DNA from: Actinomadura sp. J1-007
GTDB lineage: Bacteria; Actinomycetota; Actinomycetes; Streptosporangiales; Streptosporangiaceae
Direction of reading: 5' to 3'
DNA: 64,000 bases
NCBI RefSeq assembly: GCF_009793335.1
Contig: NZ_WING01000001.1
Coordinates: 1,550,001-1,614,000, forward strand
The notes beneath the pieces were generated by a model. That model was given only the letters and a program-made list of their open reading frames with translations. It was not told the DNA's origin and ran no database searches. Positions within the stretch are counted from its first letter, which is position 1; each line of letters starts with the position of its first letter. The position numbers and the translations under genes were made by a program. Below are positions 32,706 to 40,592 of the stretch, piece by piece.

Positions 32706-33791
32706 TCACAGGCGGGCGGCTCCGGCGTCGACGCGTTCGTCGGTGGCGGTGAACGCGACGCGGACGTGCCGTCCGCCGGCCGGGCCGTAGAAGTCGCCGG
32801 GGCCGACCAGGACGCCGAGCTCGGCGAGGTGCGCGACGGTGTCCCAGCAGGGCTCGTCGCGGGTCGCCCACAGGTACAGCGACGCCTCGGAGTGGTCGAT
32901 GCGGAAGCCGTGCCGTTCGAACGCCTCGCGCAGGGCGGCGCGGCGGCGGGCGTAGCGCTCGCGCTGCTCGTCCACGTGCGCGTCGTCGCCGAACGCCGCC
33001 GCCATGGCGGCCTGCACCGGCGCCGGGACGATCATCCCGGCGTGCTTGCGGACCTCCAGCAGCCGCCGGACGAGCGCGAGGTCGCCGGTGACGACGCCCG
33101 CCCGGTACCCGGCCATGTTGGAGCGCTTGGACAGCGAGTTGACCGCGAGCAGCCCCTCGTGGGAGCCGCCGCACACGTCGGGGTGCAGGACCGACACCGG
33201 CGGTCTCGCCGGGTCCCAGCCGAACTCCAGGTAGCACTCGTCGCTGACGACGACCGCGCCGCGCTCGCGCGCCCACGCGACGACCTTGCGCAGGTGCTCG
33301 GCGGGCAGCACCTTGCCGGTCGGGTTGGACGGCGAGTTCACCCAGACGATCTTCGGGGTGCCGGGGCCGAGGGCCAGCAGCCCGTCGGTCGCGACGGACT
33401 CGGCGCCGGCGAGCCGCGCGCCGACGTCGTAGGTCGGGTACGCCAGCTCGGGGAACACGACCCGGTCGCCGGGGCCCGCGCCGAGCAGCGTGGGCAGCCA
33501 GGCGACCAGCTCCTTGGTGCCGATCACCGGCAGCACGGCGTCGGGGTCGGCGCCCGCGACGCCGAGCCGGCGGCGCAGCCACCCGGCGACGGCCTCGCGC
33601 AGCGCGGGCGTCCCGTACGTCTGCGGGTAGCCGGGCGCGTCGGACGCGGCGGCGAGCGCCTCGCGGACGGGCGCGGGCGTCGGGTCCACCGGCGTGCCGA
33701 CCGACAGGTCGACGATCCCGCCGGGGTGGGCGGCGGCCCGCTCCTTGTAGGGCTGGAGCCGATCCCACGGGAAATCCGGCAGGGTGAACAA
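32706..33791 (-). CDS. dapC: Succinyldiaminopimelate aminotransferase
   Basis: A 361-residue class I/II aminotransferase that converts N-succinyl-2-amino-6-ketopimelate to succinyl-diaminopimelate. Motifs are FPWDRLQPYKERAAAHPGGI, DLSVGTPVDPTP, PELAYPTYDVGA, NSPSNPTGKV, SDECYLEFGWD and NSLSKRSNMAGYRAG, where the Lys binds PLP. The start is TTG 33791 with GGAGG eight bases upstream. It follows fdxA on the same strand, a gene order conserved across actinomycetes (fdxA, dapC), with a hairpin between them. Confidence 0.95.
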   Translation of the reverse strand: MFTLPDFPWDRLQPYKERAAAHPGGIVDLSVGTPVDPTPAPVREALAAASDAPGYPQTYGTPALREAVAGWLRRRLGVAGADPDAVLPVIGTKELVAWLPTLLGAGPGDRVVFPELAYPTYDVGARLAGAESVATDGLLALGPGTPKIVWVNSPSNPTGKVLPAEHLRKVVAWARERGAVVVSDECYLEFGWDPARPPVSVLHPDVCGGSHEGLLAVNSLSKRSNMAGYRAGVVTGDLALVRRLLEVRKHAGMIVPAPVQAAMAAAFGDDAHVDEQRERYARRRAALREAFERHGFRIDHSEASLYLWATRDEPCWDTVAHLAELGVLVGPGDFYGPAGGRHVRVAFTATDERVDAGAARL

Positions 33792-33858
33792 CCCGCATCC
33801 TCCTCGAAGACGTCACGTGCGGTGCGCGCTTCTCGTCGCGAGAGCGCCTCACAGGACA

Positions 33859-33895
33859 CAAGGCCGTGACCCCCGGTGCGGGAGGCACGGCCTTG
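33859..33895 (-). terminator. Hairpin downstream of fdxA
   Basis: CAAGGCCGTG (33859-33868) pairs perfectly with CACGGCCTTG (33886-33895) over a 17-base loop, starting 20 bases past the ferredoxin stop. It probably ends most fdxA transcripts before dapC. Confidence 0.75.
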
Positions 33896-33914
33896 AGGTC
33901 AGCTCCTACCGGGG

Positions 33915-34241
33915 TCAGTCGTCCTGGCTCTGCGGGGGCAGCGCGGCGACGATCGGGTGGTCCTTCTCGATCTTCCCGACCTTGGAGGCGCCGCCGGGCG
34001 AGCCGAGGTCGTCGAAGAACTCCACGTTGACCTTGTAGAAGTCCTTCCACTGCTCGGGGACGTCGTCCTCGTAGTAGATGGCCTCAACCGGGCAAACCGG
34101 CTCGCACGCACCGCAGTCGACGCACTCGTCCGGGTGGATGTAGAGCTGACGCTTCCCCTCGTAGATGCAGTCGACCGGGCACTCCTCGATGCATGCCTTG
34201 TCGAGCAGGTCCACGCAGGGCTGCGCAATGACGTAGGTCAC
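33915..34241 (-). CDS. fdxA: Seven-iron ferredoxin (3Fe-4S/4Fe-4S)
   Basis: A 108-residue FdxA-type ferredoxin. The first cluster site is CVDLLDKACIEECPVDCIY with the CxxxxxxxC spacing typical of 3Fe-4S binding. The second is CVDCGACEPVCPVEAIYY for 4Fe-4S. The C-terminal extension (PEQWKDFYKVNVEFFDDLGS) is normal for the actinobacterial group. GTG 34241 is chosen, with AGGAG about nine bases upstream; it opens TYVIAQPCVD. It carries electrons for unknown partners, often cytochromes P450. It is located upstream of dapC and divergent from the SH3-like protein. Confidence 0.96.
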   Translation of the reverse strand: MTYVIAQPCVDLLDKACIEECPVDCIYEGKRQLYIHPDECVDCGACEPVCPVEAIYYEDDVPEQWKDFYKVNVEFFDDLGSPGGASKVGKIEKDHPIVAALPPQSQDD

Positions 34242-34353
34242 GTCAGTGACTCCTCTCGGGTTTCCGGCCCCGCCGCACGTCACGGCTCACCGCAAGCTCG
34301 CTGTGAATAGTATTGCCACCACGGCTCAGTCGATTCGACACGGGGGTCCTCAC

Positions 34354-34734
34354 ATGTCCGGCCGTCTCGCCGCGCGGCTGGTGGTCTCCATCGGTCCTGC
34401 GGACGTGGGTCAGCGGATCTCGCTGCGCCGCCGTCTGCCAACGGGAGAGTACAGCGACGTCGTGGGCGTGCTCGAATCCTGGTCCGGCAAGACGCTCACG
34501 GTGCGCCGCAGGACCGGCGAAGTGGTCGACGTCCCCGAGGACGCCATGGTCGCGGCCAAGGTCGTCCCGCCGCAGCCGCCGCCCCGCCGCCCGCGCCGTT
34601 CACCGTGGGACGACGAGGAACGCGCCGAGAGGGCGGAGGGCGCCGACGCGCCGGCGCACGGGCCCGGCGAGGTCCGGCGGCCCGGGTCCGGCGAGGCCCG
34701 CGCCGAGGGCCGGGGCGGCGACGCGCGCGCCTAG
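34354..34734 (+). CDS. Stand-alone Rv0428c-type SH3-like domain protein
   Basis: A 126-residue protein. Residues 1-75 (RLVVSIGPADVGQRISLRRR, EYSDVVGVLESWSGKTLTVR, GEVVDVPEDAMVAAKVVPP) match the SH3-like N-terminal domain of actinobacterial acetyltransferases like Rv0428c. In relatives that acetyltransferase lies beside fdxA. Here the acetyltransferase domain is absent and the rest is a charged, low-complexity Pro/Arg/Gly tail. ATG 34354 lacks a strong ribosome site. It may be a shortened descendant or a separate RNA- or protein-binding module. Confidence 0.7.
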   Translation: MSGRLAARLVVSIGPADVGQRISLRRRLPTGEYSDVVGVLESWSGKTLTVRRRTGEVVDVPEDAMVAAKVVPPQPPPRRPRRSPWDDEERAERAEGADAPAHGPGEVRRPGSGEARAEGRGGDARA

Positions 34735-34879
34735 CCGCCGCGAGTGAGACGAACGACTCACCGGCCCGGGCAACGATCAGCAAAGCCTTGGCGATGACCG
34801 GGAAGTCATCACCGGTCCCGGCGTTTCCTCCCGCCCCGTCCTCCACAGGGTCTTCGTGGGGGGCGATGTGGGGGGCGAC

Positions 34880-35617
34880 ATGGACGCAGAGCAGACGGGT
34901 CCGGAGGAAGGCACCGGCGCGGGCGCGGCGGAGGTCCGCGGCGAGGAGCCGCCGCCCGTCGTCGAGGCCGACGACCTCGGAGTGCGGACGCGGCGCGGGT
35001 GGGTCTATCGCGGGGTGACGCTGCGGGCGTCCGCCGGGACGCTCGTCGCGGTGGCCGGGCCGGGCGGGAGCGGGCGCACGTCGCTGCTGCTGACCGTCGC
35101 GGGGCGGATGCGGCCGACGTCCGGCGCGCTGCGCGTGTGCGGGCTCGACCTGCCGGAGGGCGCGGCGCGGGTCCGCGGCCGCGCCGCCGTCGCGCGCGCG
35201 GGCGGGGCCGCCGAGCTGGAGCCGGAGCTGCGCGTCGCCGACCACGTCCGGGAGCGCGCCCTCACCCTGCCCGGTACGGCGCGGAGCCGGGAGGCGCGGG
35301 AGTCGTTCGGGGGCGCGTGGAAGTCGTTCGGGGCGGCCTGCGAGGTCGTCGGCCTCGACGTGCCCGGCCGGCGGCGCGTCCGCGACCTGTCCCCGGGCGA
35401 CGCGACGCGGCTCGCCCTCGCGCTCGCGGTGATGGAACGGCCCGACGTGCTCGTCCTGGACGACCTCGACGCGGGCTCGGACGGGGCCGGGCAGCACGCG
35501 CTGTGGTCCTCGGCGCGGCGCGCCGCCGACCTCGGCGCGGCGGTCGTCGCCTCGACCACCGAGCCGTCGCCCGCCGGGGGCCTCGCCGACGTGCTGCTGA
35601 CGCTCGGGGAGCACTGA
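34880..35617 (+). CDS. ABC ATPase-like protein with altered Walker A lysine
   Basis: A 245-residue ABC-type ATPase. Walker A reads GPGGSGRTSLL, with Arg in place of the invariant Lys. The signature is LSPGDATRLALALAV instead of LSGGQ, and Walker B is VLVLDDLDAGSD with Asp in place of the catalytic Glu. The protein should bind nucleotide weakly or not at all. Its stop overlaps the start of the YhgE/Pip membrane protein (TGATG), so the two are coupled partners. ATG 34880 is used because GGGGGG lies just upstream; a longer frame begins at 34856. Confidence 0.8.
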   Translation: MDAEQTGPEEGTGAGAAEVRGEEPPPVVEADDLGVRTRRGWVYRGVTLRASAGTLVAVAGPGGSGRTSLLLTVAGRMRPTSGALRVCGLDLPEGAARVRGRAAVARAGGAAELEPELRVADHVRERALTLPGTARSREARESFGGAWKSFGAACEVVGLDVPGRRRVRDLSPGDATRLALALAVMERPDVLVLDDLDAGSDGAGQHALWSSARRAADLGAAVVASTTEPSPAGGLADVLLTLGEH

Positions 35618-38433
35618 TGCGGGCGCTCAGGCTCGCGGCGTACGAGCTGCGGCGCTTCCGCACGCCGATGCAGGTCGCCGGGCTGGCGTTCCTCGCGCTC
35701 GTGCCGCTGCTGTACGGAGGCATCTACCTGTGGTCCAACTGGGACCCGTACGACCGGATCGGCGAGCTGCCCGTCGCGGTGGTGAACGAGGACCGTCCCG
35801 TCCGGGTGCAGGGCCGGACGGTGGACGCGGGCGGCGACTTCGTCCGGCGGCTGCGGTCCGAGCACCTGGTGGACATGCGCGAGACCGGCGCGGAACGGGC
35901 CCGGAAGGGGCTGCGGGAGGGGGACTACTACGCCGTCCTGTCCGTCCCGCCCGACTTCAGCTCGCGGATCACCAGCGGCGCGATCGGCACGCCGAAGCAG
36001 GCGTCCATGGCGATCACGCTGAACGACGCGAACAACTACCTGGTCAGCGTGATGGCCAAGGTCGCGCAGTCCGAGCTCCAGCGGATCGTCAACGAGTCGG
36101 CGGTCTCGGCGTACTTCACGGCGGCGTTCGGCAAGCTCGCCGAGCTGAGGAAGAGCCTCGGCGACGCGGCGGGCGGCGCGGAACGGCTCCAGCAGGGCCT
36201 CGGGGAGGCGCAGAACGGCTCGGCCGCGCTCGCCTCCGGGCTCGGGCAAGCCCAGCAGGGCACGGCCGCGCTCACGGACGGGCTCGTCCAGGCCAAGCAG
36301 GGCTCCGGCGCACTCGCGAACGGACTCGGCCAGGCCCGGCAGGGAACCGCGGCGCTCGTCGGCGGCGTCGGCGCGGCCAAGCAGGGCTCCGCCGAGCTGG
36401 CCGCCGGGCTCGGCCAGGCGCGGCGGGGCACGGGCGCGCTCGTCGCCGGGCTCGGGCAGGCGAAGCGGGGATCGGGAGCGCTCGCGACGGGCCTCGGCCG
36501 GTCCGGGCAGGGCTCGGCCGCGCTCGCCGCCGGGCTCGGGCGGGCCGAGCAGGGCAGCGCCGAGCTGGCGAGTGGCGCAGCGCGGCTCAAGCGGGGCACC
36601 GCCGAGCTGGCACCGGGAACGGTCCGGCTGTCGCGGGGCATCCACGCGTTCGCGGGCGAGGCGGTGCCGCTCGCCGGCCGGGCGGTCGCAGGGCTGCCGA
36701 GGCTGGCGGACGCGGCGGTGGGCGCGTCCGGCGAGGCCGCCGGGCTGACCGCGCTGGCGGCCGAGCTGAGCGGCCGGGCCGCGCGGCTCGCCGCGGACCT
36801 CGACCGGCGGTTGAACGAGCTGGGCCGCCGCCATCCCGAGATCGTCGGCGGCGCGCCGTTCCGGCGGCTGCGCGAGGCGGTGCGGGCCGTGGACGGCACC
36901 GTCGAGCGCCGCCTGTCGGCCCTCGCCGCGCGGTATCCCGCCGTCGCCCGCGACCCGCGCTTCGCGGCGGCCGCCGCGGCGGCGAAGCGGCTCGACGCGA
37001 CGATGGCCGGACGCCTCGGCCTGCTGGCCGGACGGCATCCCGAGCTGCGGAGGGACCCGGTGTTCGGGGACGTCCTGCGCCTGGCCGACCGCGCCGCCGC
37101 ACGGGCGCGGCTCGTCGCGGACGCCGCCGCCCGCGTCAACGGCAGGACGCGGCGGCTCGCGGCCGACGCGCGCCGCATGGACCGGCAGGTCCCGGCCGTC
37201 CAGCGGAAGCTGCGGGAGGCGGCGAACGGGCTCGTCCGGCTCGACCGGGGCGGCGCGCGGCTCGCCGCAGGCGCGCGGCAGGCGGACCAGGGCGCGGGCG
37301 CGCTGCTGACCGGCGCCCGTACGCTCGACCGGGGCAACGCACGCCTCGCCAACGGAGCCCGCGCCCTCAACGCCGGCAACGCCCGCCTCCTCACCGGCGC
37401 ACGCGCGCTCGACAACGGCAACGCGCGGCTCCTGCAAGGCGCCCGTACGCTCGACCAAGGCAGCGCCCGCCTGGCGAACGGGGCCCGCGCACTCGACAAC
37501 GGCAACGCCCGCCTCCTCCAGGGCGCCCGGACGCTCGACCAGGGCAGCGCCCGCCTCGCCGACGGAGCCCGCCGGTTGGACGCCGGGAACGCCCGCCTGC
37601 TGAACGGCGCGCAGCGGCTCAACGCGGGCAGCGGCGAACTCCTCGCGGGCGCTCAGAAGCTCAACGCGGGCCAGGGGAAGCTGAAGGACGGCGCCGCGAA
37701 GCTCGCCTCCGGGCTGCGTTCGGGCGAGAGCCGGGTGCCGGTGCCGCCCGCCGACCGGCGGGACCGCGACGCCAAGACGCTCGCCCAGCCCGTGAACGTC
37801 GCGTCGTCCAACCTGCATCCCGGCGGCGTCTACGGGCGCGGCCTGTCGCCGTTCTTCTTCGGGATCGCGCTGTGGGTGTTCGGGCTCGTGGCGTACCTGA
37901 TGCTGCGGCCCCTGCCCGGACGGCTGCTCGCGAGCAGCGCCGGATCGGCCACGGTCGCGTTCGCCGCGTACCTGCCCGCCCTGCTGATCGGCCTCGCCGG
38001 GACCGGCGTGCTGTACGCGTCGCTGGAGCTCGGCCTCGGTCTGGACCCCGTCCACACGGCCGCGACGCTGGGCGTCCTCGCGCTCGGCGTCGCGTCGTTC
38101 CTCAGCATCGTGCACCTGCTGCGGGTGGTGTTCGGCGCGGCCGGGGACGCGCTCGCGCTGGTCCTGCTGATGCTGCAACTCGTGTCGTGCGGCGGCCTGT
38201 ACCCGGTGGAGACGCTGCCGCTGCCGTTCCAGGCCGTCCACCGGGTCGTCCCGATGACCTACTTCGACGCGGCGCTGCGGACGACGATCTTCGGCGGCGA
38301 GGCGTCCCACGCCTGGCGCGACTGCGGCGTGCTGGCCGGGTTCCTGGCGGGCGCGCTCGTGCTGCTCGTCCTCGCCGTCCGGCGCCGCCGCGCGTGGACG
38401 CTGGCGCGCCTCAAGCCCGAGCTGGAGCTCTAG
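35617..38433 (+). CDS. YhgE/Pip family membrane protein with long 14-residue repeat arrays
   Basis: A 938-residue ABC-2-like membrane protein. One N-terminal helix (MQVAGLAFLALVPLLYGGIY) is followed by a large extracytoplasmic region and five C-terminal helices (residues about 745-930). It shows the YhgE/Pip features VAVVNEDRPV, DYYAVLSVPPDFS and LNDANNYL. The outer part holds two arrays of 14-residue repeats (residues 199-338 and 543-696) separated by a hydrophilic helical region. Families of this build include phage infection protein Pip, YueB and EsaA of type VII secretion. Coupling to a degenerate ABC ATPase suggests a structural or receptor role rather than active transport. Confidence 0.88.
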   Translation: MRALRLAAYELRRFRTPMQVAGLAFLALVPLLYGGIYLWSNWDPYDRIGELPVAVVNEDRPVRVQGRTVDAGGDFVRRLRSEHLVDMRETGAERARKGLREGDYYAVLSVPPDFSSRITSGAIGTPKQASMAITLNDANNYLVSVMAKVAQSELQRIVNESAVSAYFTAAFGKLAELRKSLGDAAGGAERLQQGLGEAQNGSAALASGLGQAQQGTAALTDGLVQAKQGSGALANGLGQARQGTAALVGGVGAAKQGSAELAAGLGQARRGTGALVAGLGQAKRGSGALATGLGRSGQGSAALAAGLGRAEQGSAELASGAARLKRGTAELAPGTVRLSRGIHAFAGEAVPLAGRAVAGLPRLADAAVGASGEAAGLTALAAELSGRAARLAADLDRRLNELGRRHPEIVGGAPFRRLREAVRAVDGTVERRLSALAARYPAVARDPRFAAAAAAAKRLDATMAGRLGLLAGRHPELRRDPVFGDVLRLADRAAARARLVADAAARVNGRTRRLAADARRMDRQVPAVQRKLREAANGLVRLDRGGARLAAGARQADQGAGALLTGARTLDRGNARLANGARALNAGNARLLTGARALDNGNARLLQGARTLDQGSARLANGARALDNGNARLLQGARTLDQGSARLADGARRLDAGNARLLNGAQRLNAGSGELLAGAQKLNAGQGKLKDGAAKLASGLRSGESRVPVPPADRRDRDAKTLAQPVNVASSNLHPGGVYGRGLSPFFFGIALWVFGLVAYLMLRPLPGRLLASSAGSATVAFAAYLPALLIGLAGTGVLYASLELGLGLDPVHTAATLGVLALGVASFLSIVHLLRVVFGAAGDALALVLLMLQLVSCGGLYPVETLPLPFQAVHRVVPMTYFDAALRTTIFGGEASHAWRDCGVLAGFLAGALVLLVLAVRRRRAWTLARLKPELEL
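36211..36630 (+). repeat. Ten 42-bp tandem repeats in the YhgE/Pip gene
   Basis: Ten consecutive 14-residue units of the type QQGTAALTDGLVQA, KQGSGALANGLGQA and RRGTGALVAGLGQA. The units diverge at the DNA level but keep the 42-base period. They would form a long coiled or beta-helical stalk outside the membrane. Confidence 0.85.
37243..37704 (+). repeat. Eleven 42-bp tandem repeats in the YhgE/Pip gene
   Basis: Eleven units of the type DQGSARLANGARAL, DNGNARLLQGARTL and NAGNARLLTGARAL. Several neighbouring units are nearly identical, with the pair DNGNARLLQGARTL plus DQGSARLA present twice, which points to recent expansion by duplication of 84 bases. Confidence 0.85.
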
Positions 38434-38436
38434 CGC

Positions 38437-39449
38437 CTAGCGCGCCAGGGGCGACAGGACCTCGGGCGCGAGCATGCTGGGCGCGAGGACCTTCGGCGCC
38501 CGCACGTCGGCGACCGGGGGCGACGGCGCGTCCCCCGAGGGCCCCGCCCCCTGCGGCGGCGCGGCCGGGTTCATCGGCCCGGACGGGCTGGCCGGAGCCG
38601 ACGGGCTCGCCGGGGTCGTCGCCGAAGGCGGCCCCGCGGGCGAGCCGGGCGGCGGGCCCGGAGGCTGCGGCGCGGCCTTGGGCGCCAGCTCGGTGTAGGT
38701 GCGGCCGGGCTCCAGCCTGCGGTTCTGGAACAGCTCCGACACCGTCACGAACGTGAACCCGCGCCGCTTCAGCCCCGCCAGCACCTTCGGCACGGCGTTC
38801 ACGCTCGGCTTGTGGATGTCGTGAAACAGCACGATCCCGCCGCGCTTCGGCTCGCTCACCCCGACCTTGACGTTGCGCGCGGCGTCCAGGTGCTGCCAGT
38901 CGAGGGTGTCGACGCTCCAGAGGATCTCCGGCATCCCGACGACGGCCCCGACCCGCTTGTCGGTCGCGCCGTACGGGGGCCGCATCAGCCTCGGCCGCAC
39001 GCCGCCGGACGCCTCCTCGATGACCGCCTGCGTGCGCTGCACCTCCGAGCGGACCTTGCTCGTGGGAAGCGCCGTGAGCTGCGGGTGCGACCACGTATGG
39101 TTGGCGAGCTCGTGCCCGTCCAGCGCCATCTGCCGCACGACTCCCCTGAACGCGTGCACGTTCTCCCCGAGCATGAAGAACGTGGCGCGCGCCCCGGCCG
39201 TCCGCAGCGTGCCGAGCAGCCGCCCGGTGTACTCCCCCGGCCCGTCGTCGAACGTCAGCGCCACGCACCGGGCCTGGTCGCAGTCGATCCTGCGCGGCGG
39301 CGGGGGCGCGGGGGCTTGGCCCGCTGCCCTCCCACCGCCACCTGCTGGCGCGCCGCCTGCGCGCGCCGGCTCGGCGCCTGCCCGCACCCGGCCGCGGCGA
39401 GCATGACACCGGTCATGACGAATGCAACGGAATAACTGCTTCGCACCAC
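38437..39449 (-). CDS. Polysaccharide deacetylase lipoprotein with Pro/Ser-rich tail, one apparent frame break
   Basis: A NodB-type deacetylase of about 337 residues. It begins with a lipoprotein signal (VMTGVMLAAAGCGQ) from GTG 39449. Catalytic motifs are ALTFDDGPGEYT (Asp), HELANHTWSHPQL (zinc histidines), RPPYGATD, WSVDTLDWQH and VLFHDIHKPS. After the domain comes a 90-residue tail rich in Pro, Ala and Ser. Signal and catalytic domain lie in different frames. One more C in the run near 39312-39318 joins them as AKPPAPPPPRRIDCD. The enzyme should de-N-acetylate peptidoglycan or another surface glycan at the outer face of the membrane. Confidence 0.85.
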
Positions 39450-39671
39450 GCACCCCCGAAACGTGTTGCCTCGGGGCGCTACATACCCTCCGCGTCTCGC
39501 GCCCTACACGTCCCCAAGCCCCCCGGACCCGCGCGAAACGCCCCGTCCGACCACCTCTTTACAAGATCACCCCACCACCCGCGTCCCGCATGCCCCCGCG
39601 TTTGCCCGCCCTTTGGCCCCCCGTGCAGCCGTCCGCGCGCGCCGGGGCCGGCGGGGCCGGCGGGCGGGAGG

Positions 39672-40543
39672 TCAGCGGGTGGGCCAGTCGGGGACCTGGG
39701 CGGGGAGGTCGGTGGTGACGCGCATGGGGAACGCGGCGGGGCGCTTCTCCAGGAACGAGGTGACGCCCTCGTTGGCGTCGGGCGCGCCGCCGAGGGCGGC
39801 CATCAGGCGGGAGTCGGCGGCGTGCGCGTCCCAGGGGGACGGCGCCGACAGGCCCGACCACATGAGCCGGCGGATCGCGGCGACCGAGACGGCGGAGGTG
39901 TTGTCGGCGATCTCGCGGGCGAGGGCGTACGCGGCGGGCAGCAGCTCGTCCGGCGCGTGGACGCGGGAGACGAGGCGTCCGGCGAGGGCCTCCTCGGCGC
40001 CGAACACGCGCCCGGTCGCCGCCCACTCCATCGCCTGGGCGATGCCGACCAGGCGCGGCAGGAACCAGCTCGACGCGGCCTCGGTGACGATCCCGCGGCG
40101 CGCGAAGACGAAGCCGAACTTCGCCTTCTCGCTCGCCAGCCGCACGTCCATCGGCAGCGTCATCGTGACGCCGACGCCGACCGCCGCGCCGTTGAACGCG
40201 CCGATCACCGGCTTCAGGCAGCGGGCGATGCGCAGCGCGACCGTGCCGCCGCCGTCGCGCGGGGTGCCGTCCTCCAGGACGTCGTCCTCCCCGCGAACAT
40301 GTCCTTGGACTTCTCCTTGTCGAACGTGTCGCCCCCGCCGCCGAGGTCGGCGCCCGCGCAGAACGCCCGGCCCGCCCCGGTGACCACCACGGCGCGCACG
40401 GCGTCGTCGGCGTCGATCCGGTCGAAGGCATCGAGCATCTCGGTGCGCATGACGTAGGTGTAGGCGTTCATCCGGTGCGGGCGGTTCAGCGTGACCGTGG
40501 CGATCCCGTCCTGAACCCCGTACTCGATCTCGGTGTACGACAC
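39672..40543 (-). CDS. Enoyl-CoA hydratase/isomerase family protein, one apparent frame break
   Basis: A crotonase-superfamily protein of about 290 residues. The first part (IATVTLNRPHRMNAYTYVMR, GRAFCAGADLGGGGDTFDK) and the second part (CLKPVIGAFNGAAVGVGVTM, TLPMDVRLAS, GIVTEAASSWFLPRLVG) contain the CoA oxyanion-hole loops. The frames change near 40292, where the run GCGGGGAGG needs one more G to read DMFAGEDDVLEDG. GTG 40543 has AAGGGG seven bases upstream. A palindrome at 40570-40584 suggests control by a TetR-type fatty-acid or sterol catabolism regulator. Substrate unknown. Confidence 0.88.
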
Positions 40544-40569
40544 GTGCGGCCCCTTCTCGCGCCTGACTT

Positions 40570-40584
40570 TAGAACACGATTCTA
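40570..40584. promoter_or_regulatory. Palindrome upstream of the enoyl-CoA hydratase gene
   Basis: TAGAA-CACGA-TTCTA (40570-40584) is an inverted repeat 27 bases upstream of the GTG start. It resembles the TAGAAC..GTTCTA class of TetR-type sites near lipid-catabolism genes, but with a one-base longer spacing. Confidence 0.55.
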
Positions 40585-40592
40585 GGACGCGG

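Noticed and set aside
36211..37704. CRISPR-like periodic repeats
   Set aside because: The 42-base units are contiguous coding repeats without unique spacers, inside a membrane protein gene.
35005..38310. 1101-codon minus-strand open frame opposite the YhgE/Pip gene
   Set aside because: It mirrors the 42-base repeats of the real gene and has no independent features.
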